This document shows positions 1 to 5,774 of a DNA stretch of 6,055 nucleotides, piece by piece. The translations under genes and the position numbers were made by a program. The stretch is from Bacillota bacterium (lineage in GTDB: Bacteria > Bacillota_E > Sulfobacillia > Sulfobacillales > Sulfobacillaceae), in contig JAKAAS010000131.1 in assembly GCA_021802225.1 (NCBI GenBank), positions 1-6,055 of the forward strand, in the 5' to 3' direction. Within the stretch, counting starts at the first letter, position 1. Every line of letters begins with the position of its first letter. The notes under the pieces were generated by a model. It saw nothing but the letters and a program-made list of their open reading frames with translations. It was not told where the DNA came from and made no database searches.

Positions 1-45
1 GATGACCTCCTCGGGGCTGAAGGCCGAGACTTCCTCTCCTCACAA
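1..45. mobile_element. Possible IS200/IS605-type terminal hairpin (relic)
   Basis: The left edge carries CTCGG (10-14 region) closing on CCGAG over a short GGCTGAAGG-containing loop, followed by a pyrimidine-rich CTTCCTCTCCTC tract. Imperfect hairpins of this CCTCGGGGCTGAAGGCCGAG style, next to GATGACCTCC or its complement, are familiar from the subterminal ends of IS200/IS605 elements, where the Y1 transposase recognises them as single-stranded DNA. No TnpA or TnpB coding sequence is visible beside it, so this would be only an end or a relic. The assignment rests on pattern memory and the element is cut by the window edge. Confidence 0.25.
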
Positions 46-193
46 CATTCGGGTTGCAGAGCATTGAACCCATCCATCCGGAAGATCTGCTGTATCCCCC
101 TTGGAAGTTTCTATCGAACAGGGCCCTTTGATAAAATTGATTCCCGTTCGTACCCATCTCATCTTTAAGAAACATACCCCCTGGATAATTTAA

Positions 194-460
194 GTGTGTA
201 CCTGTAGGCACTAATGCTTCGCGTACACAGGCTGGTCTGAAATTTTCCTGTGGCGTGCCAGTGAGCTCGATTGGGAAATGGCTTATGCTCACCCAGCTTA
301 TCCGAGCGGGAAACTCAAGCGGAGAGTGTAACCTGTCGGAAAAAGCACCCGTCAGTCAATCATCTGGCCGCGACTGCGTGTCGAAAGGCCACCAACGGTA
401 CAAGGCGAAAAGCCGACCGGTCTGAACGACGGCGCTGGGGGGGTAATTATCGGCTGTAGC
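194..460 (+). ncRNA. Hairpin-rich stretch, possible structured RNA or group II intron 5' relic
   Basis: This interval has no credible gene but has an unusual density of pairing segments on the plus strand. TGTGTAC (195-201) pairs with GTACACA (223-229). GCTCG (265-269) and TGGG (272-275) pair with CCCA (292-295) and CGAGC (303-307). CTGtCGG (333-339) pairs with CCGtCAG (349-355). TGGCC (365-369) and CGAC (371-374) pair with GTCG (380-383) and GGCCA (387-391). A GGC-GAAAA-GCC hairpin and the palindrome GACCGGTC follow. The stretch opens with GTGTG at 194, which fits the GUGYG start of group II introns, and GCGAAA-type loops occur in their domain I. No reverse transcriptase and no domain V was found, so an intron relic is only one possibility. 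A small open frame at 271-459 is Arg/Lys-rich, lacks a ribosome binding site and is probably incidental. Confidence 0.25.
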
Positions 461-583
461 GGAAGATGGTTACCAACACCATATGGACGGAGGGTGACGT
501 TGACAACCTGATGGCCGGAAAATGACCAACATCGCACCCGGCAATCGTCCATGCTTGTTCAGACCAACCAACACGGAGATGGC

Positions 584-801
584 CTAAAACGGAACGCTGG
601 GTAAAACCATCCTTGACGATTTTCCCGCTTCCTGCACAAGCTGATCAAAAGCAAGGTCTAATTTCCGAAGGGAGGGGTGTCCGATAAAATAAAATACCCT
701 GCTGCCACAATCGGGAGGCGATCCTGAAATAGAGGATTGGTTCCCGTGGTATACACGACTTCCTTGACGAATATTGGAAGCTGGAATGCCCCGGACTGAA
801 G
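584..801 (-). pseudogene. Unrecognised frameshifted coding remnant
   Basis: On the minus strand, 801 down to 658 reads as 47 codons with a protein-like hydrophobic pattern (including LPIFVKEVVYTTGTNPLFQD and LPIVAAGYFILSDTPPFG) before a stop. At almost the same point a second frame, 664 down to 584, continues with KLDLAFDQLVQEAG and ends in a stop. Two protein-like stretches that abut with a one-base frame change suggest the 3' part of a decayed gene. No start codon or ribosome binding site belongs to it, and I do not recognise the family. It lies downstream of alkA in the same orientation but not in a readable continuation. It could also be chance open sequence. The rest of 461-901 shows nothing I can assign. 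Confidence 0.25.
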
Positions 802-901
802 CTAGGGGGCAAGGTCACCGCATGAGGCCCGCACGGCAGCAAGTTGTCGATATATGGATCATTTTATTTGCCATCTGCTAACCAGTCGCTCTGTCTTATT
901 G

Positions 902-1753
902 TCAGACTGGGTCCATATTGGACAGCCAAAGCCAGAATGCAAAGTCACTACGATACCCCTTACATACTTGGCCCGCTTTCCGCAATTCGATTTCGGACAC
1001 GTGATTCACCCCGAGTGTTCGAGCCCAAGCTCGTTGCAGTCCTACATCAGCCGCAGGTAGGACATCTTGGTGACCAAAGACGCGGAGTAGACTATACTCT
1101 GCCGTCCATGGACCGATCCCCTTGATTCGTTGCAGTTCCGCGAGAGCTTCTATCGTCGGTTTTTGGTAGAGAGATTCTAAGCTCCATGTGCCATCCGCAA
1201 TAGCTACGGCTATGCTAAGAAGGGCTGTGGCCTTTTGTTGGCTCAGTTTTAACATCCGCAATTGATCGACGGTGGCGGTGGCCAATTGACGAGGCGACGG
1301 GAACACCGCGAGATCATCATCGACCACAGTTCCCCATTTCCGCGCGATCGCCGCCTTCAACTGGGCTGCAAACTTCACGGTAAATTGCTGGCCCAAGATC
1401 GACCAGGCTACGCCTTCGAATGCATTTAAAAAAAGAATTGGTCGAATGCCTGCAAACTTAGCGTGTAATACCCGATATGGTTCGGGAAGTCCGTCCTCAA
1501 AGCGATCGGCCGGTAACGGTTCCAACCTGACTCCAAAAGCGCGCACAGCTATCTCTGTGCACCCTTGGACCTTAAGTTCAGCACCATCCGCCATCTTATG
1601 GAAGCGGAGCATATCCACATCCTCGCCTCGTCGATACCACCAGATCATTTCTTCACCGCGACGGGTTACCGTGTAGGCTGGAAATCGGTCAATAAAGGTC
1701 AATGCGTCCAGATACCGATGGTTCGAAGTAATCCGCCATATTTGCGTATCCAT
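902..1753 (-). CDS. alkA: DNA-3-methyladenine glycosylase II, AlkA type (HhH-GPD family)
   Basis: A monofunctional base-excision repair glycosylase that removes alkylated purines such as 3-methyladenine from DNA in the cytoplasm, leaving an abasic site. The 283 residues match the length of E. coli AlkA. NAFEGVAWSILGQQFTV (110-126) is the conserved entry helix of the glycosylase fold. The helix-hairpin-helix LQRIKGIGPWTAEYSLLRV (207-225) binds the DNA backbone, and PAADVGLQ (233-240) carries the catalytic Asp236. YRSDFAFWLWL near the C-terminus matches the closing helix of the family. No Ada-type methyltransferase or iron-sulfur cysteine cluster is fused to it. The ATG at 1753 is preceded directly by an in-frame stop, so no longer start exists. 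The nearest ribosome binding site, GGAGG in the last codons of the upstream DUF488 gene, is about 15 bases away. Translation is therefore probably coupled to that gene, only 12 bases upstream. No U-rich terminator follows it; the family is certain, exact substrate range is not. Confidence 0.94.
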   Translation of the reverse strand: MDTQIWRITSNHRYLDALTFIDRFPAYTVTRRGEEMIWWYRRGEDVDMLRFHKMADGAELKVQGCTEIAVRAFGVRLEPLPADRFEDGLPEPYRVLHAKFAGIRPILFLNAFEGVAWSILGQQFTVKFAAQLKAAIARKWGTVVDDDLAVFPSPRQLATATVDQLRMLKLSQQKATALLSIAVAIADGTWSLESLYQKPTIEALAELQRIKGIGPWTAEYSLLRVFGHQDVLPAADVGLQRAWARTLGVNHVSEIELRKAGQVCKGYRSDFAFWLWLSNMDPV

Positions 1754-1765
1754 GGGCTATAAACG

Positions 1766-2140
1766 CTACCTCCGGAGATTTTCTGTAGCGTGACTTTTTA
1801 AAAAGTCACGCAAAATTGGTGCCTGACTGGCTTCTATCCCTTTGGTCGCCGTCAGCAAGATGATTGGCTGCTTTGCCCACAGATCCCATAAAGGCCTCAA
1901 GGTTCCATCATCCCACTGCTTTTCCAGCTCTTCCCAATATCGTTGCCGAAATTCTTCGTAGCGCGTGGTTTCATGTCCATACCATTTTCGCAATGCAGTG
2001 CTTGGGGCTACATCCTTCATCCACCAGTCCCAGGGGGCACTAACTTTTGCTACGCCACGGGGCCAAAGCCGGTCCACCAATATCCGATAAACATCTGATT
2101 CTGCCGAAACTCCAATTCGCCCCACGGATAGTTCGTACAT
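1766..2140 (-). CDS. DUF488 family protein (YeaO-like)
   Basis: A 124-residue cytoplasmic protein of the DUF488 family; no reaction is established for these proteins. Family hallmarks are clear: YRILVDRLWPRG (18-29), the WWMKDVAPSTALRKW segment (39-53) followed by His56, the FRQRYWEELEKQ helix (64-75) and the ILLTATK strand (94-100) leading into ILRDFL. E. coli YeaO has the same order over about 115 residues, so this protein is complete with a short extra C-terminal tail (SHATENLRR). The ATG has a strong GGAGG (minus strand, 2149-2153) at 8-base spacing. It is the first gene of a two-gene unit with alkA, which follows after 12 bases. The tail codons are written on a perfect DNA palindrome (1788-1811). 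Operon with a DNA repair gene suggests co-expression, perhaps in a damage response, but that is inference. Confidence 0.93.
   Translation of the reverse strand: MYELSVGRIGVSAESDVYRILVDRLWPRGVAKVSAPWDWWMKDVAPSTALRKWYGHETTRYEEFRQRYWEELEKQWDDGTLRPLWDLWAKQPIILLTATKGIEASQAPILRDFLKSHATENLRR
1788..1811. repeat. Perfect 24-bp palindrome inside the DUF488 3' end
   Basis: The half-site GCGTGACTTTTT is followed immediately by its exact reverse complement, with no mismatch over 24 bp; the flanking bases no longer match. In mRNA it would form a 10-bp stem with a UUAA loop. It encodes residues RDFLKSHA of the DUF488 protein, just upstream of the stop codon and of the alkA start. It may be an intra-operon hairpin affecting mRNA stability or coupling between the two genes, a protein-binding site, or a coincidence of coding. 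The palindrome is certain; the role is unknown. Confidence 0.6.
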
Positions 2141-2195
2141 TGTTGTCTCCTCCTCAATGTCTCCCCCATTTTCACATACCTGTACTTACAACTCT

Positions 2196-2224
2196 ACTAT
2201 AGTGTATTCGGTTGTCGACAACCA
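2196..2224 (-). promoter_or_regulatory. Candidate promoter and palindromic operator for the DUF488-alkA unit
   Basis: About 60-85 bases upstream of the DUF488 start, the minus strand has a good -10 hexamer TATAGT (complement of 2196-2201). Only weak -35 matches exist: TGGTTG at 17-base spacing or TTGTCG at 14. Overlapping the -35 region is GGTTGTCGACAACC (2210-2223), a perfect 14-bp palindrome of the size a dimeric repressor or activator could bind. The -10 also lies in an 8-bp palindrome, ACTATAGT. The palindromes are certain; the promoter and operator roles are inferred from position. Confidence 0.35.
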
Positions 2225-2324
2225 CTATCACCCTAAAACCTCCGTGACGGACCAATATAAGGCTCACAGGCCCAAGACCTAGACCGCCCTGGATTGTGGT
2301 GGATGAAATCTCCCCAGCGTTTAA

Positions 2325-2423
2325 CAGCATTTTTTTCGAAAAGCGGCGCGAATCGTCGACTTGGACTACCGGTTGCTTCTCGCCTTACAAGTCGACCGCT
2401 TCATGCAGGCGACGCTCCCATGA
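2325..2423 (+). pseudogene. Short protein-like relic, unrecognised
   Basis: Thirty-two codons read CAG to TGA with protein-like composition, including FRKAARIVDLDYRLLLALQ and DRFMQ. The preceding in-frame codon is a stop, and the frame just upstream (DEISPAFNSIFF, from about 2303) seems to run into it with a frame shift. No start signal is present. It may be the tail of a decayed gene; family unknown. Confidence 0.2.
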
Positions 2424-2485
2424 GCCATGGTTGACCAACCACCGTTAAAATTAACGGATCACCGAAAGTGCGCACGAGCTCCTGA

Positions 2486-2647
2486 AACCATAATTTTGGA
2501 TGCCTCACGCAGGTAGTGGAGCGAACGCAAGGAAAAGGAGGCATTGGTCTGATCTTAATGGACCATGCAACACCTCACGCCTGGTGGATGCTAGAAATGC
2601 TGCAGATTCCCGTTGAACACTGGCTTCAATGGAATTCGCCCGGTTAA
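2486..2647 (+). pseudogene. Protein-like open stretch, unrecognised
   Basis: Fifty-three open codons end with TAA at 2645-2647. The sequence includes VVERTQGKGGIGLILMDHAT followed by PHAWWMLEMLQIPVEHWLQW, which has the Trp-rich, amphipathic look of real coding. Possible starts are GTG 2516 and ATG 2558. An AAGGAGG (2534-2541 area) sits 16 bases before the ATG, too far for normal use. It may be a fragment of a decayed gene or, less likely, a small 29-43 residue protein. I cannot name a family. Confidence 0.22.
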
Positions 2648-2846
2648 GGACCCCCCAGCGCAAATCTTCAATTTCTCGCTCGTATGCGGAGGCTCAAATT
2701 TGATAGAAAAGTTCCTGGAAGAAATGTGGCGGAGGCTCACTGCGCGGGGTGCCCTGAGCCTGTCGCGGGAAACCACGACGGCCTATGTGCACGTGCGAAA
2801 ACTTCGCATCGCCAAACCGGTTGAACAACTGAAGGCGGATGCGTAG
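2613..2846 (+). pseudogene. Hypothetical fragment, possibly transposon-derived
   Basis: A 77-codon frame opens at a TTG with no ribosome binding site and ends at TAG. Its second half, EKFLEEMWRRLTARGALSLS followed by VRKLRIAKPVEQLKADA, is basic and helical, like a DNA-binding or transposase segment. The first 25 codons look non-coding and overlap the frame ending at 2647. A truncated and shifted relic is more likely than an intact gene. Confidence 0.2.
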
Positions 2847-2928
2847 CGCGTGCCACCCCTCCGCCAGATGGATATTTCAAAGCTGGAACAACCATAGAAA
2901 CAAAGCCCCCTCGACATCTCTGGAGTGA

Positions 2929-3108
2929 ATGGCCGCCTCTTGTTCGCAGTCGCTAGCCGGTCGCTGGCCCCACTTTACGAAGCGGACTACCATGGCCGCT
3001 TTAACGGATTCCGTCTGGGCCATAGAACACACGGTCATGCGATGTCCCATACGAGAAGCCTTTGAGGCGGACGTCACGAAGTTCTTTAACCCTCTCCAAC
3101 ATGACTAG
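2929..3108 (+). pseudogene. Transposase C-terminal relic (probable)
   Basis: From ATG 2929 to TAG 3106-3108 the frame encodes 59 residues. Residues 13-33 (WPHFTKRTTMAALTDSVWAI and the following E) resemble the common tail of DDE transposases whose C-termini run RTPAMAAGLTDHVWTLEE, here with small deletions (KRT-TMAA-LTDSVWAIE). The upstream sequence gives W-N-N-H-R-N-K in another frame, like the Y-N-x-x-R-P-H segment that normally precedes it, so the gene appears shifted and eroded. No ribosome binding site and no terminal inverted repeats were found. The IS family cannot be fixed from so little sequence, and the likeness is from memory of family patterns. Confidence 0.35.
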
Positions 3109-3338
3109 CTGATGAACATGTCAGTCCTGCGCATTGGCGATCCTGGGATTCTCTGACTGACGCAGAAGTGACTGCGGCCGACTTGTTGAATGCGAGACCC
3201 AAAGTGGGTCTCGCCGAGGAAATCAAAAGTCACCCAGGGCTCGTAACGTATCTCCGTGGCCCTTCATGGACAGTAGCCAAAGGGCAGGTGTTCAGGCATC
3301 GGTTCCCCACCACATTCCGGTGGGTCAATGGCACCTGA
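3105..3338 (+). other. Seventy-seven-codon open stretch, unrecognised
   Basis: Directly after a TGA at 3102-3104 the frame stays open to TGA 3336-3338. It has an amphipathic sequence (WDSLTDAEVTAADLLNARPK and GLAEEIKSHPGLVTYLRG) that looks more like protein than random translation. The only plausible in-frame starts are GTG 3168 and two TTG codons, none with a ribosome binding site. It contains the hairpin at 3192-3214. It could be a 3' fragment of a lost gene; no family recognised. Confidence 0.22.
3192..3214. repeat. Nine-bp stem hairpin
   Basis: GCGAGACCC and GGGTCTCGC form a perfect 9-bp stem around an AAAGT loop. No U-tract follows on either strand, so it is not a typical intrinsic terminator. 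A smaller hairpin, CGCAG/CTGCG (3161-3176), lies just upstream. Confidence 0.5.
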
Positions 3339-3525
3339 AAGCAATTTCTCATCATAGTACCATTATCGGGTGTTCATGGTAAAATTTATTGAAGACGAGA
3401 AAAAGTCAACACTTCTCACAGTCTCCACATAACTTTACCCTTACTTACCCTGGGATTTTAGTAGCGTGGACCGCATTCTACATTTTCTTGGTACTTAATG
3501 GCGACACTCATGAAGCAAACGACAG

Positions 3526-3532
3526 AAGGAGG
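3526..3532 (+). promoter_or_regulatory. Ribosome binding site that decides the nitronate monooxygenase start
   Basis: AAGGAGG lies 7 bases before ATG 3540. The in-frame ATG at 3498 and the one at 3510 have no such signal, so the shorter protein starting at 3540 is preferred. Confidence 0.85.
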
Positions 3533-3539
3533 CCGTGCT

Positions 3540-4517
3540 ATGATTCACACGCCATTAACAACACTTTGGGGATTGCGCTACCCCATTATCGGCGCACCCA
3601 TGGCTGGCGTTGCTGAAGCTCCTCTAGCGGTAGCCATCTCTGGCGCGGGAGGACTTGGGATGCTTGGCGTCGGGAGCGCTGCCACTCCGGACTTCATTCA
3701 AAGCCAATCTGTGGCCATGCAGATGTCCGGCCACTTTGGGGTGGGACTCATGATCTGGGCTCTGAAACAACGGCCAGAACTCTTGGAGGCCACCTTAGCA
3801 GCCAACCCAATGCTCGTCAGCCTTTCCTTCGGCGATCCCACTCCGTACATCCCTATCTGTCACCGCGCAGGCGTTCGGGTGGCCGTTCAAGTGCACGATC
3901 GGCGCGAGGCGCAAGAAGCTCGTGCCGCAAAAGCCGATCTACTTGTCGCCCAAGGTACCGAAGCCGGGGGACACACCGGCAGTGTGGCCACGTTGCCGCT
4001 AGTGCAAATTGTCTTGGAAGAAGCGAGAGGGACCCCTGTCGTAGCAGCCGGCGGTATTGCGACCCCGCGGGCCGTGGCCGGTGTCTTAACCATGGGAGCC
4101 GCAGGCGCATGGATTGGTACGCTTTTTACGGTTGCCACCGAGGCACGACAACGGCCAGAAGGGCGCATCCGTTTACTTCAAGCCACCGAAAATGACACCG
4201 TGCTAACGCACGTCTATGACCAGATTCAAGCCATTCCCTGGCCGGAGGCATTTGCCGGGCGTGCCCTGACCAATGCGTTCATTACCGAATGGCAAGGGCG
4301 CGAAGCGCTGATGATGAAGTCATCCAATGCATCCCACACTTTCCGTCAAAGGCGGGGCGACTACACCATCGATTATCTCTATGCGGGCCATGCCATTGGC
4401 CTCGTGAATCAAGAGAGGTCAGCCGCTGACCTTGTGCGTTGGCTTGGTGATGAAGCCGAAACCCACCTTCGCCGCCGAACCCATTCGTTACTATCGGGTC
4501 CCACCTCCTTTGAGTAA
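3540..4517 (+). CDS. Nitronate monooxygenase (2-nitropropane dioxygenase family)
   Basis: An FMN-dependent TIM-barrel oxygenase that oxidises alkyl nitronates such as propionate 3-nitronate to carbonyl compounds and nitrite, a cytoplasmic detoxification reaction. From ATG 3540 it has 325 residues, usual for the family. YPIIGAPMAGVAEAPLAVAI (14-33), with SGAGGLGMLG after it, is the N-terminal FMN-binding strand-loop. QGTEAGGHTG (138-147) is the family signature, with His145 as the likely catalytic base. VVAAGGIATPRAVAGVLTMG (167-186) and AAGAWIGTLF form the phosphate-binding end of the barrel. The region after TPDFIQ (50-55) is shorter than in many relatives, which carry a longer FGVNLF-type segment; here it is FGVGLMIW. 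The chosen start drops 14 residues of a longer frame. No clear -10/-35 pair is visible upstream. It stands alone and converges on tal. Related flavin enzymes (enoyl-ACP reductase FabK, other NMO-like oxidoreductases) share the fold, so substrate is inferred. Confidence 0.9.
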   Translation: MIHTPLTTLWGLRYPIIGAPMAGVAEAPLAVAISGAGGLGMLGVGSAATPDFIQSQSVAMQMSGHFGVGLMIWALKQRPELLEATLAANPMLVSLSFGDPTPYIPICHRAGVRVAVQVHDRREAQEARAAKADLLVAQGTEAGGHTGSVATLPLVQIVLEEARGTPVVAAGGIATPRAVAGVLTMGAAGAWIGTLFTVATEARQRPEGRIRLLQATENDTVLTHVYDQIQAIPWPEAFAGRALTNAFITEWQGREALMMKSSNASHTFRQRRGDYTIDYLYAGHAIGLVNQERSAADLVRWLGDEAETHLRRRTHSLLSGPTSFE

Positions 4518-4538
4518 CGGCTAGGGGATCTTTAGGCA

Positions 4539-4573
4539 ATCAAACGTGGCTGCCCTCGCCATGCGCGTTTGAT
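4539..4573. terminator. Candidate bidirectional terminator hairpin between converging genes
   Basis: ATCAAACG (4539-4546) pairs perfectly with CGTTTGAT (4566-4573). Inside it TGGC (4547-4550) pairs with GCCA (4558-4561), leaving a TGCG bulge. It sits 22 bases after the nitronate monooxygenase stop and overlaps the last codons of tal. Neither side has a long U-tract, so termination efficiency is doubtful. The position at a convergent junction supports the idea. Confidence 0.35.
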
Positions 4574-5658
4574 CGCTGCGAAAGTCGCTGCTGCAATGTT
4601 GCCAGTAGGCGGTCAAAGGAGTGAGTAAAAGTGGATAACCCCGCCTCTAGAAGCCCTTGACCCACCACTTCGAGAGATAACCCTGCGTCGGCCACGTCCT
4701 CTAAAATCTGGCGAGATTCCTCGAGATTTTGGTCAATGGTTCGATGCCACACGTTGATGCTGGGTAAAGCCTCCAAAGTGGATGGCGACAGCGTATTCAC
4801 CGTTTCTGCGCCAATTAGGGATTGTACATACATTGTGCCTGGATATCCATGATTTTTGGGCTTTGTGGAAGCCCACAAGGGTCGCTGAACCTGGGCTCCT
4901 GCGCCTAAGAGAGGCGCAAATCGTTGACCATGGAACCGCGAATCAAAGAGCTGATACGCATTTTTTGCGTTCGCTATCCCCACTTTACCGAGCCAACTGC
5001 TATCGAATCCGCCGTCGCGAATCCAAGGATCCACCGCGGCGTCCACGCGACTAACGAAGAAACTTGCCACCGAGGCCACACGGTCCAGGGGAAGTCCCCG
5101 CGCATGACGCGCTATCAGCCCCGCCTCATAAGCGTCAATGACATGGTGATATACCCCAACGCTAAAAATAAGCGTAACATTAACATTGATGCCGTCTGCG
5201 ACCAGTCTCTCTAGTGCGACAATTCCTTCCGGCGTTGCAGGCACCTTAATCATAATATTTGGCCGATCGAGCGCCGCAAATAGCCGGTGGGCTTCTCGCA
5301 CGGTACCGGCGGTATCGTAGGCGAGAGACGGGGGCACTTCCAAACTGACAAACCCATCATGACCTTCTGTTTGGCTATAGACCGGTTGGAGGAGATCGGC
5401 CACCTGGCGAATGTCCTCCCACACCAAGGTCTCATAGAGGGTTTCCGCCGAGGGCATTCGGCGCGCCCATGTGCGAATCGCACTATCGTAGTCGTGGGTC
5501 TCTACAATCGCCTGTTCAAGAATCGTGGGGTTCGCTGTTACCCCCGAAATCCCACCAGCAATCCATCGCGCGAGCTCTCCAGACCCTAGGAGATCTCGCC
5601 GAAGGTTATCATACCACAGGCTTTGTCCCCAATCACGAATGCACTGAATGGCTTGCAT
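4540..5658 (-). CDS. tal: Transaldolase (mycobacterial/cyanobacterial length class)
   Basis: Cytoplasmic pentose phosphate enzyme that moves a dihydroxyacetone unit from sedoheptulose 7-phosphate to glyceraldehyde 3-phosphate, giving erythrose 4-phosphate and fructose 6-phosphate. The 372 residues match the longer transaldolase class (about 360-370) rather than the 316-residue E. coli TalB or the 215-residue short type. GVTANPTI (39-46) is the first conserved active-site strand, DGFVSLEVPPSLAYDT (101-116) the second, and NIMIKVPATPEGI (134-146) holds Schiff-base Lys138. NVTLIFSV (160-167) and RPLWASTKPKNHGYPGTMYV (259-278) complete the barrel signature. There is no fused glucose-6-phosphate isomerase domain. 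The ATG has AAAAGGAGGG (minus strand 5665-5674) at ideal 7-base spacing. No pentose phosphate partner gene is adjacent in the window. The leader upstream contains competing hairpins (separate entry). Confidence 0.95.
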   Translation of the reverse strand: MQAIQCIRDWGQSLWYDNLRRDLLGSGELARWIAGGISGVTANPTILEQAIVETHDYDSAIRTWARRMPSAETLYETLVWEDIRQVADLLQPVYSQTEGHDGFVSLEVPPSLAYDTAGTVREAHRLFAALDRPNIMIKVPATPEGIVALERLVADGINVNVTLIFSVGVYHHVIDAYEAGLIARHARGLPLDRVASVASFFVSRVDAAVDPWIRDGGFDSSWLGKVGIANAKNAYQLFDSRFHGQRFAPLLGAGAQVQRPLWASTKPKNHGYPGTMYVQSLIGAETVNTLSPSTLEALPSINVWHRTIDQNLEESRQILEDVADAGLSLEVVGQGLLEAGLSTFTHSFDRLLATLQQRLSQRSNAHGEGSHV

Positions 5659-5774
5659 TGCTAGCCCTCCTTTTCCTGGTTGTATCTATTGATCGAGTGA
5701 TAGCTCTATCTCTCCTTCAAGACATCATCATGGGCGCAACGAGCTCACTGCAGCCGTCACTACAGGGGTTTCCA

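Larger units (their letters stand above)
2225..3480. other. About 1.25 kb without an intact gene; decayed coding and small hairpins
   Basis: Between the DUF488 promoter and the nitronate monooxygenase leader I see no full-length gene with a ribosome binding site. What it holds is a series of 30-80 codon open stretches on the plus strand in different frames (listed separately), one of which looks like a transposase tail. There are also short inverted repeats: GGTTG/CAACC at 2429-2440, CCGTTAA/TTAACGG at 2442-2457, and several in 3121-3214. The mix of frame changes and stops, all on the plus strand, fits degraded insertion sequence or accessory genes rather than a long regulatory region. Confidence 0.5.

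Noticed and set aside
271..552. Small frames on both strands (271-459 plus, 352-552 minus)
   Set aside because: Highly basic or Pro/Arg-rich translations without start signals, lying over the hairpin-rich region; more likely incidental to RNA-like sequence.
645..842. A 65-codon minus-strand frame downstream of alkA
   Set aside because: Its composition (many Pro, Ser, Cys) is not protein-like and another frame across the same bases looks more like coding.
882..910. CCAGTC/GACTGG inverted repeat at the alkA 3' end as a terminator
   Set aside because: Only a 6-bp stem with a 17-base loop and no U-tract after it.
2877..3077. A 66-codon minus-strand frame
   Set aside because: No ribosome binding site and it is antisense to the transposase-like stretch at 2929-3108, which is the better explanation.
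3498..3539. Longer start for the nitronate monooxygenase (14 extra residues)
   Set aside because: No ribosome binding site before ATG 3498, while ATG 3540 has AAGGAGG at 7-base spacing and begins the conserved domain directly.
3389..3616. A 75-codon plus-strand frame with a membrane-like segment (AWTAFYIFLVLNG)
   Set aside because: It starts at TTG without a ribosome binding site and overlaps the start of the nitronate monooxygenase in another frame.
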